Shown in pieces: positions 15,742 to 23,947 of a DNA stretch of 62,898 nt. The stretch is from positions 1 through 62,898 of the forward strand of contig JAFEBA010000031.1 of NCBI GenBank assembly GCA_018266105.1, read 5' to 3'. The notes under the pieces were generated by a model. The model searched no databases. It worked only from the letters and a program-made list of their open reading frames with translations, and had not been told where the DNA came from. This DNA comes from a bacterium. Lineage in GTDB: Bacteria; Vulcanimicrobiota; Xenobia; Xenobiales; JADMJV01. The translations under genes were made by a program, and so were the position numbers. Numbering within the stretch: position 1 is the first letter of the stretch; the number at the start of each line of letters is the position of its first letter.

Positions 15742-16461
15742 ATGATGCGCAATAACTACGCCACTCCACCAAATCCCAAACACGCCATCACCTTTGCCAT
15801 CGTGAGCGTGGCCATCCTGATCTTGCCTCTCTTCTGGTCCCCGCTCAATGAGCAAGGCTTTACTCCACTGGCCACCGCCACTCCACTGACCGTAGAGCAG
15901 GTGCTGGCGAGCACGCCCACTCCGACTTCCAGCCCACTGGCCACAGTGGTCACGGCCACTCCGGCCGCCAGTCCAACCCTGGCTGTAAAGAGCAGCGCCA
16001 CTCCGGTGGCCACCAGCCCGACTGCCACTCCGGTGCCCCTGGTGTCCGACAACCCGGCTCCCCGCTATCACGATCCGACCATGGAATTCTCGGGCCAGCT
16101 GCGCCGGATCGTGCTCTCTTTGCTGGTCACCACTCTACTCATTACCTTCACCCTGAAGGTGGCCCAAAAGCACATTCCCGCTCTGGGCGGCGGCCAGAAG
16201 CCCGGTTCCTTTATGAATATTCTGGCCCGTGAAGCGATCTCGCCCACCCAGTCCCTAGCTCTGGTCAAAGTGGGCACAAAAATCTTGCTGGTGGGCCTGA
16301 GTGAGCAGAATATGACGACCCTCTCGGAATTTTCCGAAGCCGACCTGGACAGTTTAATGCCCAAAGCGCCCGAGCCCGAGGCTCGTACGGCCAAATCAAT
16401 GTACGGTGAGGTCTTGAGGCACTACCTCTCGATCGTTCCGGGAATGGGGGCCAAGAAATGA
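15742..16461 (+). CDS. fliO: FliO-like flagellar biosynthesis protein with Thr/Pro-rich external region
   Basis: 239 residues, starting at ATG 15742 or the next ATG at 15745; AAGGAGG lies 13-16 bases upstream. FliO is an inner-membrane factor needed for assembly of the FliP ring. A first membrane segment (about 15-33) is followed by about 85 residues rich in Thr, Pro, Ser and Ala, with repeated TPTATP-like units. A second membrane segment is near 118-138 (RIVLSLLVTTLLITFTLKVA). The C-terminal domain contains ISPTQSLALVKVGTKILLVG, the FliO signature. The two-helix layout and the low-complexity loop are unusual. Stop and fliP start overlap (ATGA). Confidence 0.8.
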   Translation: MMRNNYATPPNPKHAITFAIVSVAILILPLFWSPLNEQGFTPLATATPLTVEQVLASTPTPTSSPLATVVTATPAASPTLAVKSSATPVATSPTATPVPLVSDNPAPRYHDPTMEFSGQLRRIVLSLLVTTLLITFTLKVAQKHIPALGGGQKPGSFMNILAREAISPTQSLALVKVGTKILLVGLSEQNMTTLSEFSEADLDSLMPKAPEPEARTAKSMYGEVLRHYLSIVPGMGAKK

Positions 16462-17243
16462 GACGCTGGCTATTTGTCATCCTCATGGCTTTGCTGGCGC
16501 TGGGCGCGACCGCGGTCTGGGCTCAGGGCGGCAAACCCGAGAGCGGCTGGCCCAGCATTGAGATGCCAAACATCTCCATCAACGGCAAGAATATGACCGA
16601 GCGCTCCCAGGTGGGCACCATGCTTCAGGTCAGTTTCGCGCTGACCACCCTGACTCTGGCCCCCTACATCCTGGTGATGTGCACGGCCTTCATTCGCGTC
16701 ACCATCACCATGTCGTTTCTGCGCCAGGCGCTGGGAACTCAGCAGGTGCCTCCCACTCAGGTGCTGATGGGCCTTGGCCTCTTCATCACGATGTACGTGA
16801 TGGCACCGGTCGGCTCCAAAATGAATCGTTACGCCATTCAGCCCTATCTTGCCGGCAAGATTGAGCAGCCGCAGTTCATCACCGAATTCACCACCCCTCT
16901 GCGCAATTTCATGCTGGCTCAGACCCGGGACAAGGATTTGCAGCTGTTCGTCAACCTGGGCAAGATGAAGGACATCAAAAACCGCAACGATGTGCCTTTT
17001 TACGCGTTATGCCCGGCTTATGTGCTCTCAGAAATTAAGACATCGTTCCAGATCGGATTTTTGCTCTACATTCCCTTTCTGGTCATCGACATGATCGTAT
17101 CTTCGGTGCTGATGGCCATGGGCATGTTCATGCTTTCACCGATGACCATTTCACTACCGTTCAAGCTCTTGATGTTCGTCATGATCGACGGTTGGCACCT
17201 GATTATCACGGGCCTGGTCAAGAGCTTTAACATACCACCGTAA
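16458..17243 (+). CDS. fliP: Flagellar export gate protein FliP
   Basis: 261 residues from ATG 16458, overlapping fliO by four bases. FliP pentamers form the core export gate with FliQ and FliR. There is a cleavable signal-like N-terminus (about 1-22, ending AVWAQG), as in many FliP. Conserved parts are FIRVTITMSFLRQALGTQQV, PPTQVLMGLGLFITMYVM and the C-terminal FLVIDMIVSSVLMAMGMFML-type helices ending in VDGWHL-like sequence (here MIDGWHLIITGLVKSF). Length is normal. No odd features. Confidence 0.97.
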   Translation: MRRWLFVILMALLALGATAVWAQGGKPESGWPSIEMPNISINGKNMTERSQVGTMLQVSFALTTLTLAPYILVMCTAFIRVTITMSFLRQALGTQQVPPTQVLMGLGLFITMYVMAPVGSKMNRYAIQPYLAGKIEQPQFITEFTTPLRNFMLAQTRDKDLQLFVNLGKMKDIKNRNDVPFYALCPAYVLSEIKTSFQIGFLLYIPFLVIDMIVSSVLMAMGMFMLSPMTISLPFKLLMFVMIDGWHLIITGLVKSFNIPP

Positions 17244-17257
17244 GGGAGGCTTCCAGA

Positions 17258-17614
17258 ATGTTTGGCTTTGGCGAAGAGTTCTTCACAGACGAATACATCA
17301 TGGAAATCTCCAGCAACGCGATGTATCTCATCCTGTTGCTATCGGCTCCTATGTTGATGTCGGCCCTGGGTGTGGGCCTGGTCATCAGTATCCTGCAGGC
17401 CACCACTCAGATTCAGGAGCAGACGCTGTCTTTCGTGCCCAAGCTGCTGGCCACGTTTCTCTCCTGTCTGATTTGCGGCACCTGGATCTCCAGTATGGTG
17501 GGCGGCTTTGCGACCCGACTGTTTACCGATATCGAAAATTTTGGTCCCAAGCGAGCACCGGCCGTGATCATGACCGAGAACGCCGCCAAGGAAAAGGCCG
17601 GTCCGCGTCCGTGA
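17258..17614 (+). CDS. fliQ: Flagellar export gate protein FliQ (first copy)
   Basis: 118 residues, longer than the usual 86-90 because of a hydrophilic 25-residue tail after the second membrane helix. Two transmembrane helices flank the family loop ILQATTQIQEQTLSFVPKLL. It is coupled to fliP (GGAGG site) and overlaps fliR by four bases. A second FliQ gene lies after flhA at 21713. Identity between the two is high in the TQxQEQTLSFVPK stretch and low elsewhere. Confidence 0.95.
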   Translation: MFGFGEEFFTDEYIMEISSNAMYLILLLSAPMLMSALGVGLVISILQATTQIQEQTLSFVPKLLATFLSCLICGTWISSMVGGFATRLFTDIENFGPKRAPAVIMTENAAKEKAGPRP

Positions 17615-18417
17615 TCGACGGGCCCTTCATCGCATGGGGTACGGCGCTGCTGGCTTTCGTCCGCATCGTGACCGTCTTCGTGCAGGCGCCCATCTTCGGT
17701 GGTCAACACTTCAAAGCGCCCATCAAAATCGGCATGGCCGCCTCGGTGACTCTGCTGGCTTTCCCCAACCTGCCCGTTCCCGACCCTTTCCCTAGCGACA
17801 TTCGAGGCTTCTTGCTGGCCATTCTCACCCAAATCTGCGTGGGACTGGTCATTGGCTGGGTCTCCTTCTTAGTGATGGCCACCGCCCAGTTCGGCGGCGA
17901 AATGCTGGACGTGCAGATGGGTCTATCGGCTGCCGCCCAGGCCGACCCCTCTTCCCACGGCGCCGTAAACCTCTTACGACGTCTGCATTTCTACGCGGCC
18001 ATGTTGACCTACCTGATGTTTAACGGACACCACAAGATGTGGGAAGCGATTTTTTACAGCTTTAAGAAAGTTCCGTTAACGTATTTTCAAATGACAGAAC
18101 TGCAGATCAATACTATGATAGCTCAAGGCAGCGAGATGTACCGAATCGGGCTCCAGATCTCGTCGCCGGCGGTGGCCGCGCTCTTCGTAGCTCAGATCGC
18201 TCTGGGACTGCTGGCTCGGGTGGCTCCGCAGATGAACGTATTTATGCTGAGCTTCCCGATGAACCTGGCGGTGGGTCTGATGTTGCTGACCATCTCGCTA
18301 CCGTTCATCCTCAAACTGCTGGAGAAACGGATGGAGATTAATAATGAGCAGGTCCAACAGGCGATCATTTACTTGATTCCCCCGACCGCCACGCCCATAG
18401 CCCAGCCGCCGCCATAG
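17611..18417 (+). CDS. fliR: Flagellar export gate protein FliR
   Basis: 268 residues from GTG 17611, whose last bases overlap the fliQ stop (GTGA), a normal coupling. FliR is one of the gate subunits with FliP and FliQ and spans the membrane about six times. Features are the opening helix FIAWGTALLAFVRIVTVFVQ, APIFGGQHFKAPIKIGMAAS, and the conserved AQFGGEMLDVQMGLSAAAQA. The last 15 residues are Pro/Ile/Thr-rich (IPPTATPIAQPPP). Upstream in-frame codons could extend the reading frame to 17473, but they overlap fliQ coding sequence. Confidence 0.95.
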   Translation: MIDGPFIAWGTALLAFVRIVTVFVQAPIFGGQHFKAPIKIGMAASVTLLAFPNLPVPDPFPSDIRGFLLAILTQICVGLVIGWVSFLVMATAQFGGEMLDVQMGLSAAAQADPSSHGAVNLLRRLHFYAAMLTYLMFNGHHKMWEAIFYSFKKVPLTYFQMTELQINTMIAQGSEMYRIGLQISSPAVAALFVAQIALGLLARVAPQMNVFMLSFPMNLAVGLMLLTISLPFILKLLEKRMEINNEQVQQAIIYLIPPTATPIAQPPP

Positions 18418-18467
18418 GTTTACACCTAGTCTCCGCAACACCCTGAACAGAAAGGAGGTAGCCAGCC

Positions 18468-19559
18468 GTGTCTGACGACAGCGACAAAACTGAAGAGCCG
18501 TCTGAACATAAGCTTCAGGAGGCCCGCAAAAAAGGCCAGGTCCTAAAAAGCCAGGACGTGATTTCCACGGGCGTACTGGCTGCCGCTGGCTATTCCTTCT
18601 TGTTCACCGGTGACTGGATCTACAAGAACGTGGTCGAGTTCACCAAGTATTATTGGGAACTCATCACGGTGGCCGGCCAGGACGACCTCTCCCAACGCCC
18701 GCTCATGATGATGGTTGCCCACTACTGCATAACGGTGCTGATGTGCGTTCTGCCGCTGTTGATGTGCGTGGTGGTGATGGGCGTGGCCATGAACGTCTTC
18801 CAAATCAAGCTCCTGTTTACGTTCGAGACCATGAAACCGTCGCTGGAGAAGATCAACCCCATCTCCGGCTTCAAGAAGATCTTCGCCATGAAGTCGATTA
18901 TCGAGCTGCTCAAACAGCTCCTCAAGATCGCCGTCATCGGCGTGCTGTGCTGGAAGGCAGTCGCCTCAGACCTTCTTAAATTCGGCAGCTCAGCTCAAGA
19001 AGAAATCGAAGTGACGGCCGCCTTCGTGATGGAAATCATCAAGCGCTGCCTGCAATACGTGGTGATGGGCAGCGTAGCCCTGGCCGGGCTGGACTATGCC
19101 TGGCAATACAAGCAGTTCATGAAACAGATGCGCATGAGCCACCACGATATGAAGGAAGAATACAAGGAGACCGAGGGTAACCCCCACGTCAAAGCCAAAA
19201 TTCGCCAGATGATGCGCCAGGGGGCTCAGGGCCGAATGATGGAAGAGGTGCCTCAGGCTTCAGCCGTGATTACCAACCCGACCCACATGGCGATCGCCAT
19301 CCGCTATAAACCAGGCGAGGACCAGGTGCCGATGGTGGTGGCCAAAGGCGAGCGCATTAAGGCCCAGCAGATCAAAGTGCTGGCCGAAGACAACGAGATA
19401 CCCATTATTGAGAACGTTGAACTGGCGCGGGCTCTCTTTGGAGCCTGCAAAGTCGGACAAGCCATTCCCACCGAAATGTATAAGGCGGTGGCGGAAGTCT
19501 TAGCCTACGTGATGAAGCTTAAGCGCAAGAAAGCTCTTAAGCTGAAGCGCAAGAAGTAA
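18468..19559 (+). CDS. flhB: Flagellar export switch protein FlhB with a duplicated basic tail
   Basis: 363 residues from GTG 18468, after AAAGGAGG. FlhB is the substrate-specificity switch of the export gate. Opening residues DKTEEPSEHKLQEARKKGQV are classical. Four membrane segments lie between about 30 and 205. The autocleavage site is NPTH at 270-273 (AVITNPTHMAIAIRYKP). After the conserved C-terminal domain comes a duplicated tail, KLKRKK-AL-KLKRKK, encoded by two near-identical 18-base segments (19515-19532 and 19539-19556). Confidence 0.97.
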   Translation: MSDDSDKTEEPSEHKLQEARKKGQVLKSQDVISTGVLAAAGYSFLFTGDWIYKNVVEFTKYYWELITVAGQDDLSQRPLMMMVAHYCITVLMCVLPLLMCVVVMGVAMNVFQIKLLFTFETMKPSLEKINPISGFKKIFAMKSIIELLKQLLKIAVIGVLCWKAVASDLLKFGSSAQEEIEVTAAFVMEIIKRCLQYVVMGSVALAGLDYAWQYKQFMKQMRMSHHDMKEEYKETEGNPHVKAKIRQMMRQGAQGRMMEEVPQASAVITNPTHMAIAIRYKPGEDQVPMVVAKGERIKAQQIKVLAEDNEIPIIENVELARALFGACKVGQAIPTEMYKAVAEVLAYVMKLKRKKALKLKRKK

Positions 19560-19571
19560 AGGAGTCAGTCG

Positions 19572-21713
19572 ATGGCACCACCCCCAGCGGCGACAGCGGG
19601 ACCCAATCCAGATCACCCATTAATGAAGCTGCTCAAGATGTCGGACGTCATGGTGGCGTTCCTGGTCTTGGGCATCATCATGATGCTGATCATCCCGCTT
19701 CCCCCCTGGTTCCTGGACATGCTGCTGGTGCTGAACATCGCCGGCTCAATTATCACCATCCTGATTTCGATTACCATTTCAGAGCCGCTGCAGTTCGCTG
19801 TGTTTCCCACCTTGCTGCTGGTGGCCACCCTGTTCCGCCTGGCCCTGGACGTGTCCGCCACGCGTATGATTTTGCTGTATGGCTGGATGAAGGATCCGGT
19901 CACAAAAGACCCGATCGGCGCCGGTCACTTGATTCCCGCCTTCGGTCGAGTGGTGGTCGGCGGTAACCTCATCGTCGGTTTCATTATGTTTATCATTTTG
20001 ATTCTGATTCAGATTATGGTTATCACCAACGGTGCTGAACGTATCGCTCAGGTGGCCGCCCGTTTCACCCTGGACGCGATGCCGGGTAAGCAAATGGCTA
20101 TCGATGCCGACCTCCACTCCGGACTGCTCGATGCCGAGCAGGCCAAGCTGAAACGCCGCAACATCGAGCGTGAAGCTGACTTCTACGGCTCCATGGACGG
20201 TGCTGGCAAGTTCGTCAAAGGCGACGCCATGGCCGCTATCGTGATCATGGTCGTGAACGTGGTGGGCGGCATCTTGATTGGAATTCTCTACCACCATATG
20301 TCGGCGTTTGATGCGCTCAACACGTTCGCCATTCTTTCCATCGGTAACGGACTGATTACCACCCTGCCCGCCTTCTTGATGTCGACTTCGATGGGTATGG
20401 TGGTGTCCCGCGCCGCCTCGGACAGCAACCTCGGTTCAGATATGGCCCAACAGATTACGGCCCAACCGGAGGCCTTGAAAATGGCCTCCGGCGCCATGTT
20501 CTTGCTGGGCGGTCTGGGTCTGGCCGGACTCTTCGCCTTCCCGCCCGCTCCCTTCTTCGTTCTGGGTGGCGCGATGTTCTATGCTCAGCGAGTGCTGACC
20601 ACCAAGACTGAGGTGGTCCAGGAAGTGGCCGAAGTCCAGGCTCAGGAGCAAAAGAAGCAAGAAGCCAAAAAGCCAGAGTCGGTCGTTCAGCTCATGCAGG
20701 TCGACCCCATCTCGCTGGAAGTCGGTCGCGGCTTGCTCGGCCTGGTCGACCCCAACCAGGGTGCCAAGCTGCTTGAACGCGTGACCTCGATTCGCCGCCA
20801 CATCGCGCTGGAAATGGGCATTGTCGTTCCCGGCGTGCGTTTCCGCGACAACCTGCAGCTTAAGCCCAACGCCTACGTCATCAAGATCAAAGACATCGAG
20901 GTGGCCCAGGGCGAAGTCCAGGTCAACCAGTTCCTGGCCATCGGTCCCGAAGAAAAACTCAAGAATCTGCGCGGCACCAAGACGGTAGACCCCACCTACG
21001 GTATGCCGGGCGTCTGGATCTCTCCCGAGCAACGCGGAGACGCTGAACGCCTGGGCTGTATGATTTTCGATCCGGTCTCGGTGGTGGCCACCCAGTTGAC
21101 TGAGGTGGTGCGCGCCCACGCCAACGACTTGCTGGGTCGTCAGGAAGTCCAGGCCCTCATCGACACCATCAAGAAAACTCACCCGGCTGTCGTCAAAGAG
21201 GTCATTCCCGACGCTCTCTCGCTGGGCGAAGTGCAGAAAGTGCTGCAGAACCTGGTTAAAGAGCGAGTTTCCATCCGCGACCTGGTGTCCATTCTGGAAA
21301 CCATGGCCGACAACGTGCACATGACCAAAGACCCGGAGATGCTGACCGAGTTTGTGCGCGTCTCGCTGTCGCGCACGATCTGTAAGGAGTACATGAACAA
21401 CGAGGGCACCATCAACGTGATCACCCTCGACCCGCAGATCGAACAAACCATTCAGCAGGCCATCCACCGCAGCGAAACGGGCAGCTTCCTCAATCTAGAC
21501 CCGAATATGGGCCAGGAAATCCTGCAGGCCATCGCGGCTCAAGTGCAGACCCTGCAAGAACGCGGTCTGCAGCCGGTGCTGCTAACCTCCCCACCCGTGC
21601 GACCGGCTCTGCGTAAGCTGGTGGAACGCTCCTTCCCCAACCTGGTGCTGCTCTCGTGGAATGAGATCGCGCCCAAAGTCAATGTTAACTCGGTGGCTAT
21701 GGTGACCATGTAA
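19572..21713 (+). CDS. flhA: Flagellar export apparatus protein FlhA
   Basis: 713 residues. FlhA forms a nonameric ring and is the docking platform for export substrates and chaperones. The N-terminal half has about eight membrane helices. The FHIPEP-family signature is GAERIAQVAARFTLDAMPGK, then QMAIDADLHSGLLDAEQAKL. The cytoplasmic C-terminal domain begins near residue 370 after a Lys/Gln-rich linker (EVQAQEQKKQEAKKPESVVQ), and includes GMPGVWISPEQRGDAERLGC. The C-terminal tail (LLSWNEIAPKVNVNSVAMVT) is normal. Its stop overlaps the next start by one base. Short Ala/Pro/Gly-rich leader at residues 1-15. Confidence 0.98.
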   Translation: MAPPPAATAGPNPDHPLMKLLKMSDVMVAFLVLGIIMMLIIPLPPWFLDMLLVLNIAGSIITILISITISEPLQFAVFPTLLLVATLFRLALDVSATRMILLYGWMKDPVTKDPIGAGHLIPAFGRVVVGGNLIVGFIMFIILILIQIMVITNGAERIAQVAARFTLDAMPGKQMAIDADLHSGLLDAEQAKLKRRNIEREADFYGSMDGAGKFVKGDAMAAIVIMVVNVVGGILIGILYHHMSAFDALNTFAILSIGNGLITTLPAFLMSTSMGMVVSRAASDSNLGSDMAQQITAQPEALKMASGAMFLLGGLGLAGLFAFPPAPFFVLGGAMFYAQRVLTTKTEVVQEVAEVQAQEQKKQEAKKPESVVQLMQVDPISLEVGRGLLGLVDPNQGAKLLERVTSIRRHIALEMGIVVPGVRFRDNLQLKPNAYVIKIKDIEVAQGEVQVNQFLAIGPEEKLKNLRGTKTVDPTYGMPGVWISPEQRGDAERLGCMIFDPVSVVATQLTEVVRAHANDLLGRQEVQALIDTIKKTHPAVVKEVIPDALSLGEVQKVLQNLVKERVSIRDLVSILETMADNVHMTKDPEMLTEFVRVSLSRTICKEYMNNEGTINVITLDPQIEQTIQQAIHRSETGSFLNLDPNMGQEILQAIAAQVQTLQERGLQPVLLTSPPVRPALRKLVERSFPNLVLLSWNEIAPKVNVNSVAMVTM

Positions 21714-22030
21714 TGCTGCTGATGCTGGCCGCCGACCACTTCGATCAGGACTTCATGCTCTCGATCATCAACGAGACGCTGGAACTCATGCTCAAGTGCT
21801 CCTGGCCCATGCTGATGGCGGCCATCCTGGTGGGGATTATCGTGGCTATGTTCCAATCGGTCACTCAGGTTCAGGAACAGACCCTGTCCTTCGTGCCCAA
21901 AATCGTGGCCACGTTCCTGGCGGTGGCCATGTACGGGCCGGAGATCTGCGGCGATGTGCAGGGCTTTGCCGCCAAAATTCTGGCCCAGATCGGCGAAATG
22001 GGCGCCAACAACTCCATGTTCCATCACTAA
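21713..22030 (+). CDS. fliQ: Second FliQ paralogue after flhA
   Basis: 105 residues from ATG 21713, sharing one base with the flhA stop. Two membrane helices and the FliQ loop MFQSVTQVQEQTLSFVPKIV are clear. Outside this loop it differs from the first FliQ (17258-17614): FMLSIINETLELMLKCSWPM replaces YIMEISSNAMYLILLLSAPM. Both are complete and start normally, so neither looks like a pseudogene. Possible roles are an alternative gate subunit, or a partner of FlhA in a distinct assembly. It ends the flagellar block. Confidence 0.9.
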   Translation: MLLMLAADHFDQDFMLSIINETLELMLKCSWPMLMAAILVGIIVAMFQSVTQVQEQTLSFVPKIVATFLAVAMYGPEICGDVQGFAAKILAQIGEMGANNSMFHH

Positions 22031-22084
22031 AGCCGGCAGCACACTGAAAAAGGCAAATTCACTGGCCTGCAAAAGGCTTCGGGC

Positions 22085-23887
22085 ATGTTTTCAGACAAAA
22101 TCCTGGTGGGCGACGGTGCCATGGGAACCCGCCTGCAGTCGCTGGTGGGCACTCACCAGGCCTGCATTGACGGCCTGAACGTCGAGCCTAGCTTCAAAGA
22201 GATCGTAGCCCTGGTCCACCGCTCCTATCTGGAGGCCGGATGCGACCTGCTTTTTAGCAACACCTATGGCGCCAACATCCTTAAACTCAGTCGCCACGGT
22301 CGCGATCATCAGGTGCACGAGATCAACCTGGAAGGCGCGCGCATTGCCCGACGCTGCGCAGGCAGCAAGCCGGTGGGCGGCTCGGTCGGCCCCCTGGAGA
22401 TCTACTCGGCCCGAGATGAATTCAGTGACGAACAGGTGGAGGAGATTTTCTGCCAGCAGATGACTGCTCTTGTCGAAGGCGGAGTGGACTTTCTGGTATT
22501 GGAGACCTTTCAGGACCTGGAGGAAGCTCGCCTGGCGGTCAAAGCTGCGCGTCGCTATGCCAAACCGGTCTGGCTCTCGGTCGGCGGAGTTCAAAACGGT
22601 CGCACCGGCACGGGCGCCGATGTTCGCGAGTTTGCCGCCCTGGCCCCGGATTTGCTGGGAGCCAATTGTCGCGGACCCTACGATGTATTGGAAACGCTGC
22701 AGATCCTGGCCGGGGTCACGGCTCTGCCACTGTTTGCTCGGCCCAATGCCGGCTCACCCGAAATCGATCGAGGGCGCGTGGTCTATAACGTGGATAGCGT
22801 CCAGTTCGGCCTGTATGCTCGCCGGTTGGTTGAAGCCGGCGCCTGCATGGTGGGCGGCTGCTGCGGCACCGACCCCAATCACATCTCCCAGGTCGCCGAG
22901 AGCGTTCGAGATCTCAAGCCGCCACCCGCACGCAGCGTCAGTGAAGTGCGCGTCTACTCGCACTCGCGCCCGGAGCCTTTACCCCAGGCCCCACCCAACG
23001 CCATCGCCGAAGTGTTCCAGAAAGTTCCGCTGGTGGTCAGCGTCGAGTTACGGCCGGGCCGCACCACTCCTTTGGAAGAGTTTCTGCACTCGGGGCGCTA
23101 TCTGGCTCAACGCGGAGTTCACCTCTTCGACATTCCCGACAACGCCGGCGCCAAGGTCACCGTCGATCCAGTCATTTCTGCCAGCCGGCTTCAGGCGGAA
23201 ACCGGCATCCCCACCCTGGTCCACCTTTCCACCTCGCACCGCAACCTGATCGCCACCCAATCCTATCTGCTGGGTGCGTGGCAGGCCGGAATTCAGGGGG
23301 TGCTGGCCGTGACCGGTGACCACCCCAACGTGGGCGACCATGACAAATACGCCAGTCGCGTCAATGACTTGAAGAGTTCGGTCAACCTGATGAATCTGAT
23401 CGGAATGCTCAATCAGGGGCGCCTCTTCAACGACACACCCTGCTTGCGCACCAACTTCTCGGTGGGAGGAGGCTTTAATCCGGTTCGGGGCCTGACCGCT
23501 CAGGTCAAGTGGCTGCAGCGGAAACTGCAGGCGGGAGCGCAGTTTATCTACACCCAGCCGGTCTACCAAGCAGAAGACGTGGACCGCATGCTGGAGGTCA
23601 CGGCCGATGTAAAGGTGCCCATCCTGGTCGGAATCATGCCTTTGGTCAGTCGGCGCAATGCCGAGTTCTTTGCTTCCGGCAAAATTCCGGGAGTGATCAT
23701 CCCCGACCAGGTGCTCAACGCCTTCCGCGCGGACGAGTCTCGCGAAGACAGCCAGAAACGCGGACTGGAAATGGCCGCCGAACTGATGAGCCAGATCAAG
23801 AACAAAGTACGCGGCTTTTATCTGCTTCCGCCTTTCGGACGCGACCATCACACAGTGGTGGGCGAACTGCTCGAAAGCCTGAGATAA
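22085..23887 (+). CDS. Bifunctional homocysteine S-methyltransferase / 5,10-methylenetetrahydrofolate reductase
   Basis: 600 residues. The N-terminal half (about 1-280) is a Zn-dependent homocysteine methyltransferase: it starts ILVGDGAMGTRLQ, has LLGANCRGP (one Cys ligand) and the closing VGGCCGTDPNHI (Cys259 and Cys260). The C-terminal half (about 315-600) is a MetF-type flavin reductase: VELRPGRTTPLEEFLH, GVLAVTGDHPNVGDHD, FIYTQPVYQAEDVDRM and ILVGIMPLVSRRNAEF. The fusion is like Bacillus YitJ. It makes 5-methyl-THF and methionine. It begins 54 bases after fliQ2, without an obvious promoter or terminator between. Confidence 0.93.
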   Translation: MFSDKILVGDGAMGTRLQSLVGTHQACIDGLNVEPSFKEIVALVHRSYLEAGCDLLFSNTYGANILKLSRHGRDHQVHEINLEGARIARRCAGSKPVGGSVGPLEIYSARDEFSDEQVEEIFCQQMTALVEGGVDFLVLETFQDLEEARLAVKAARRYAKPVWLSVGGVQNGRTGTGADVREFAALAPDLLGANCRGPYDVLETLQILAGVTALPLFARPNAGSPEIDRGRVVYNVDSVQFGLYARRLVEAGACMVGGCCGTDPNHISQVAESVRDLKPPPARSVSEVRVYSHSRPEPLPQAPPNAIAEVFQKVPLVVSVELRPGRTTPLEEFLHSGRYLAQRGVHLFDIPDNAGAKVTVDPVISASRLQAETGIPTLVHLSTSHRNLIATQSYLLGAWQAGIQGVLAVTGDHPNVGDHDKYASRVNDLKSSVNLMNLIGMLNQGRLFNDTPCLRTNFSVGGGFNPVRGLTAQVKWLQRKLQAGAQFIYTQPVYQAEDVDRMLEVTADVKVPILVGIMPLVSRRNAEFFASGKIPGVIIPDQVLNAFRADESREDSQKRGLEMAAELMSQIKNKVRGFYLLPPFGRDHHTVVGELLESLR

Positions 23888-23947
23888 AGGAGTTAAGCCA
23901 CAATCTCCGAGAATTGGGAGATATCTTAAAGATTGGGACCATCCCAC

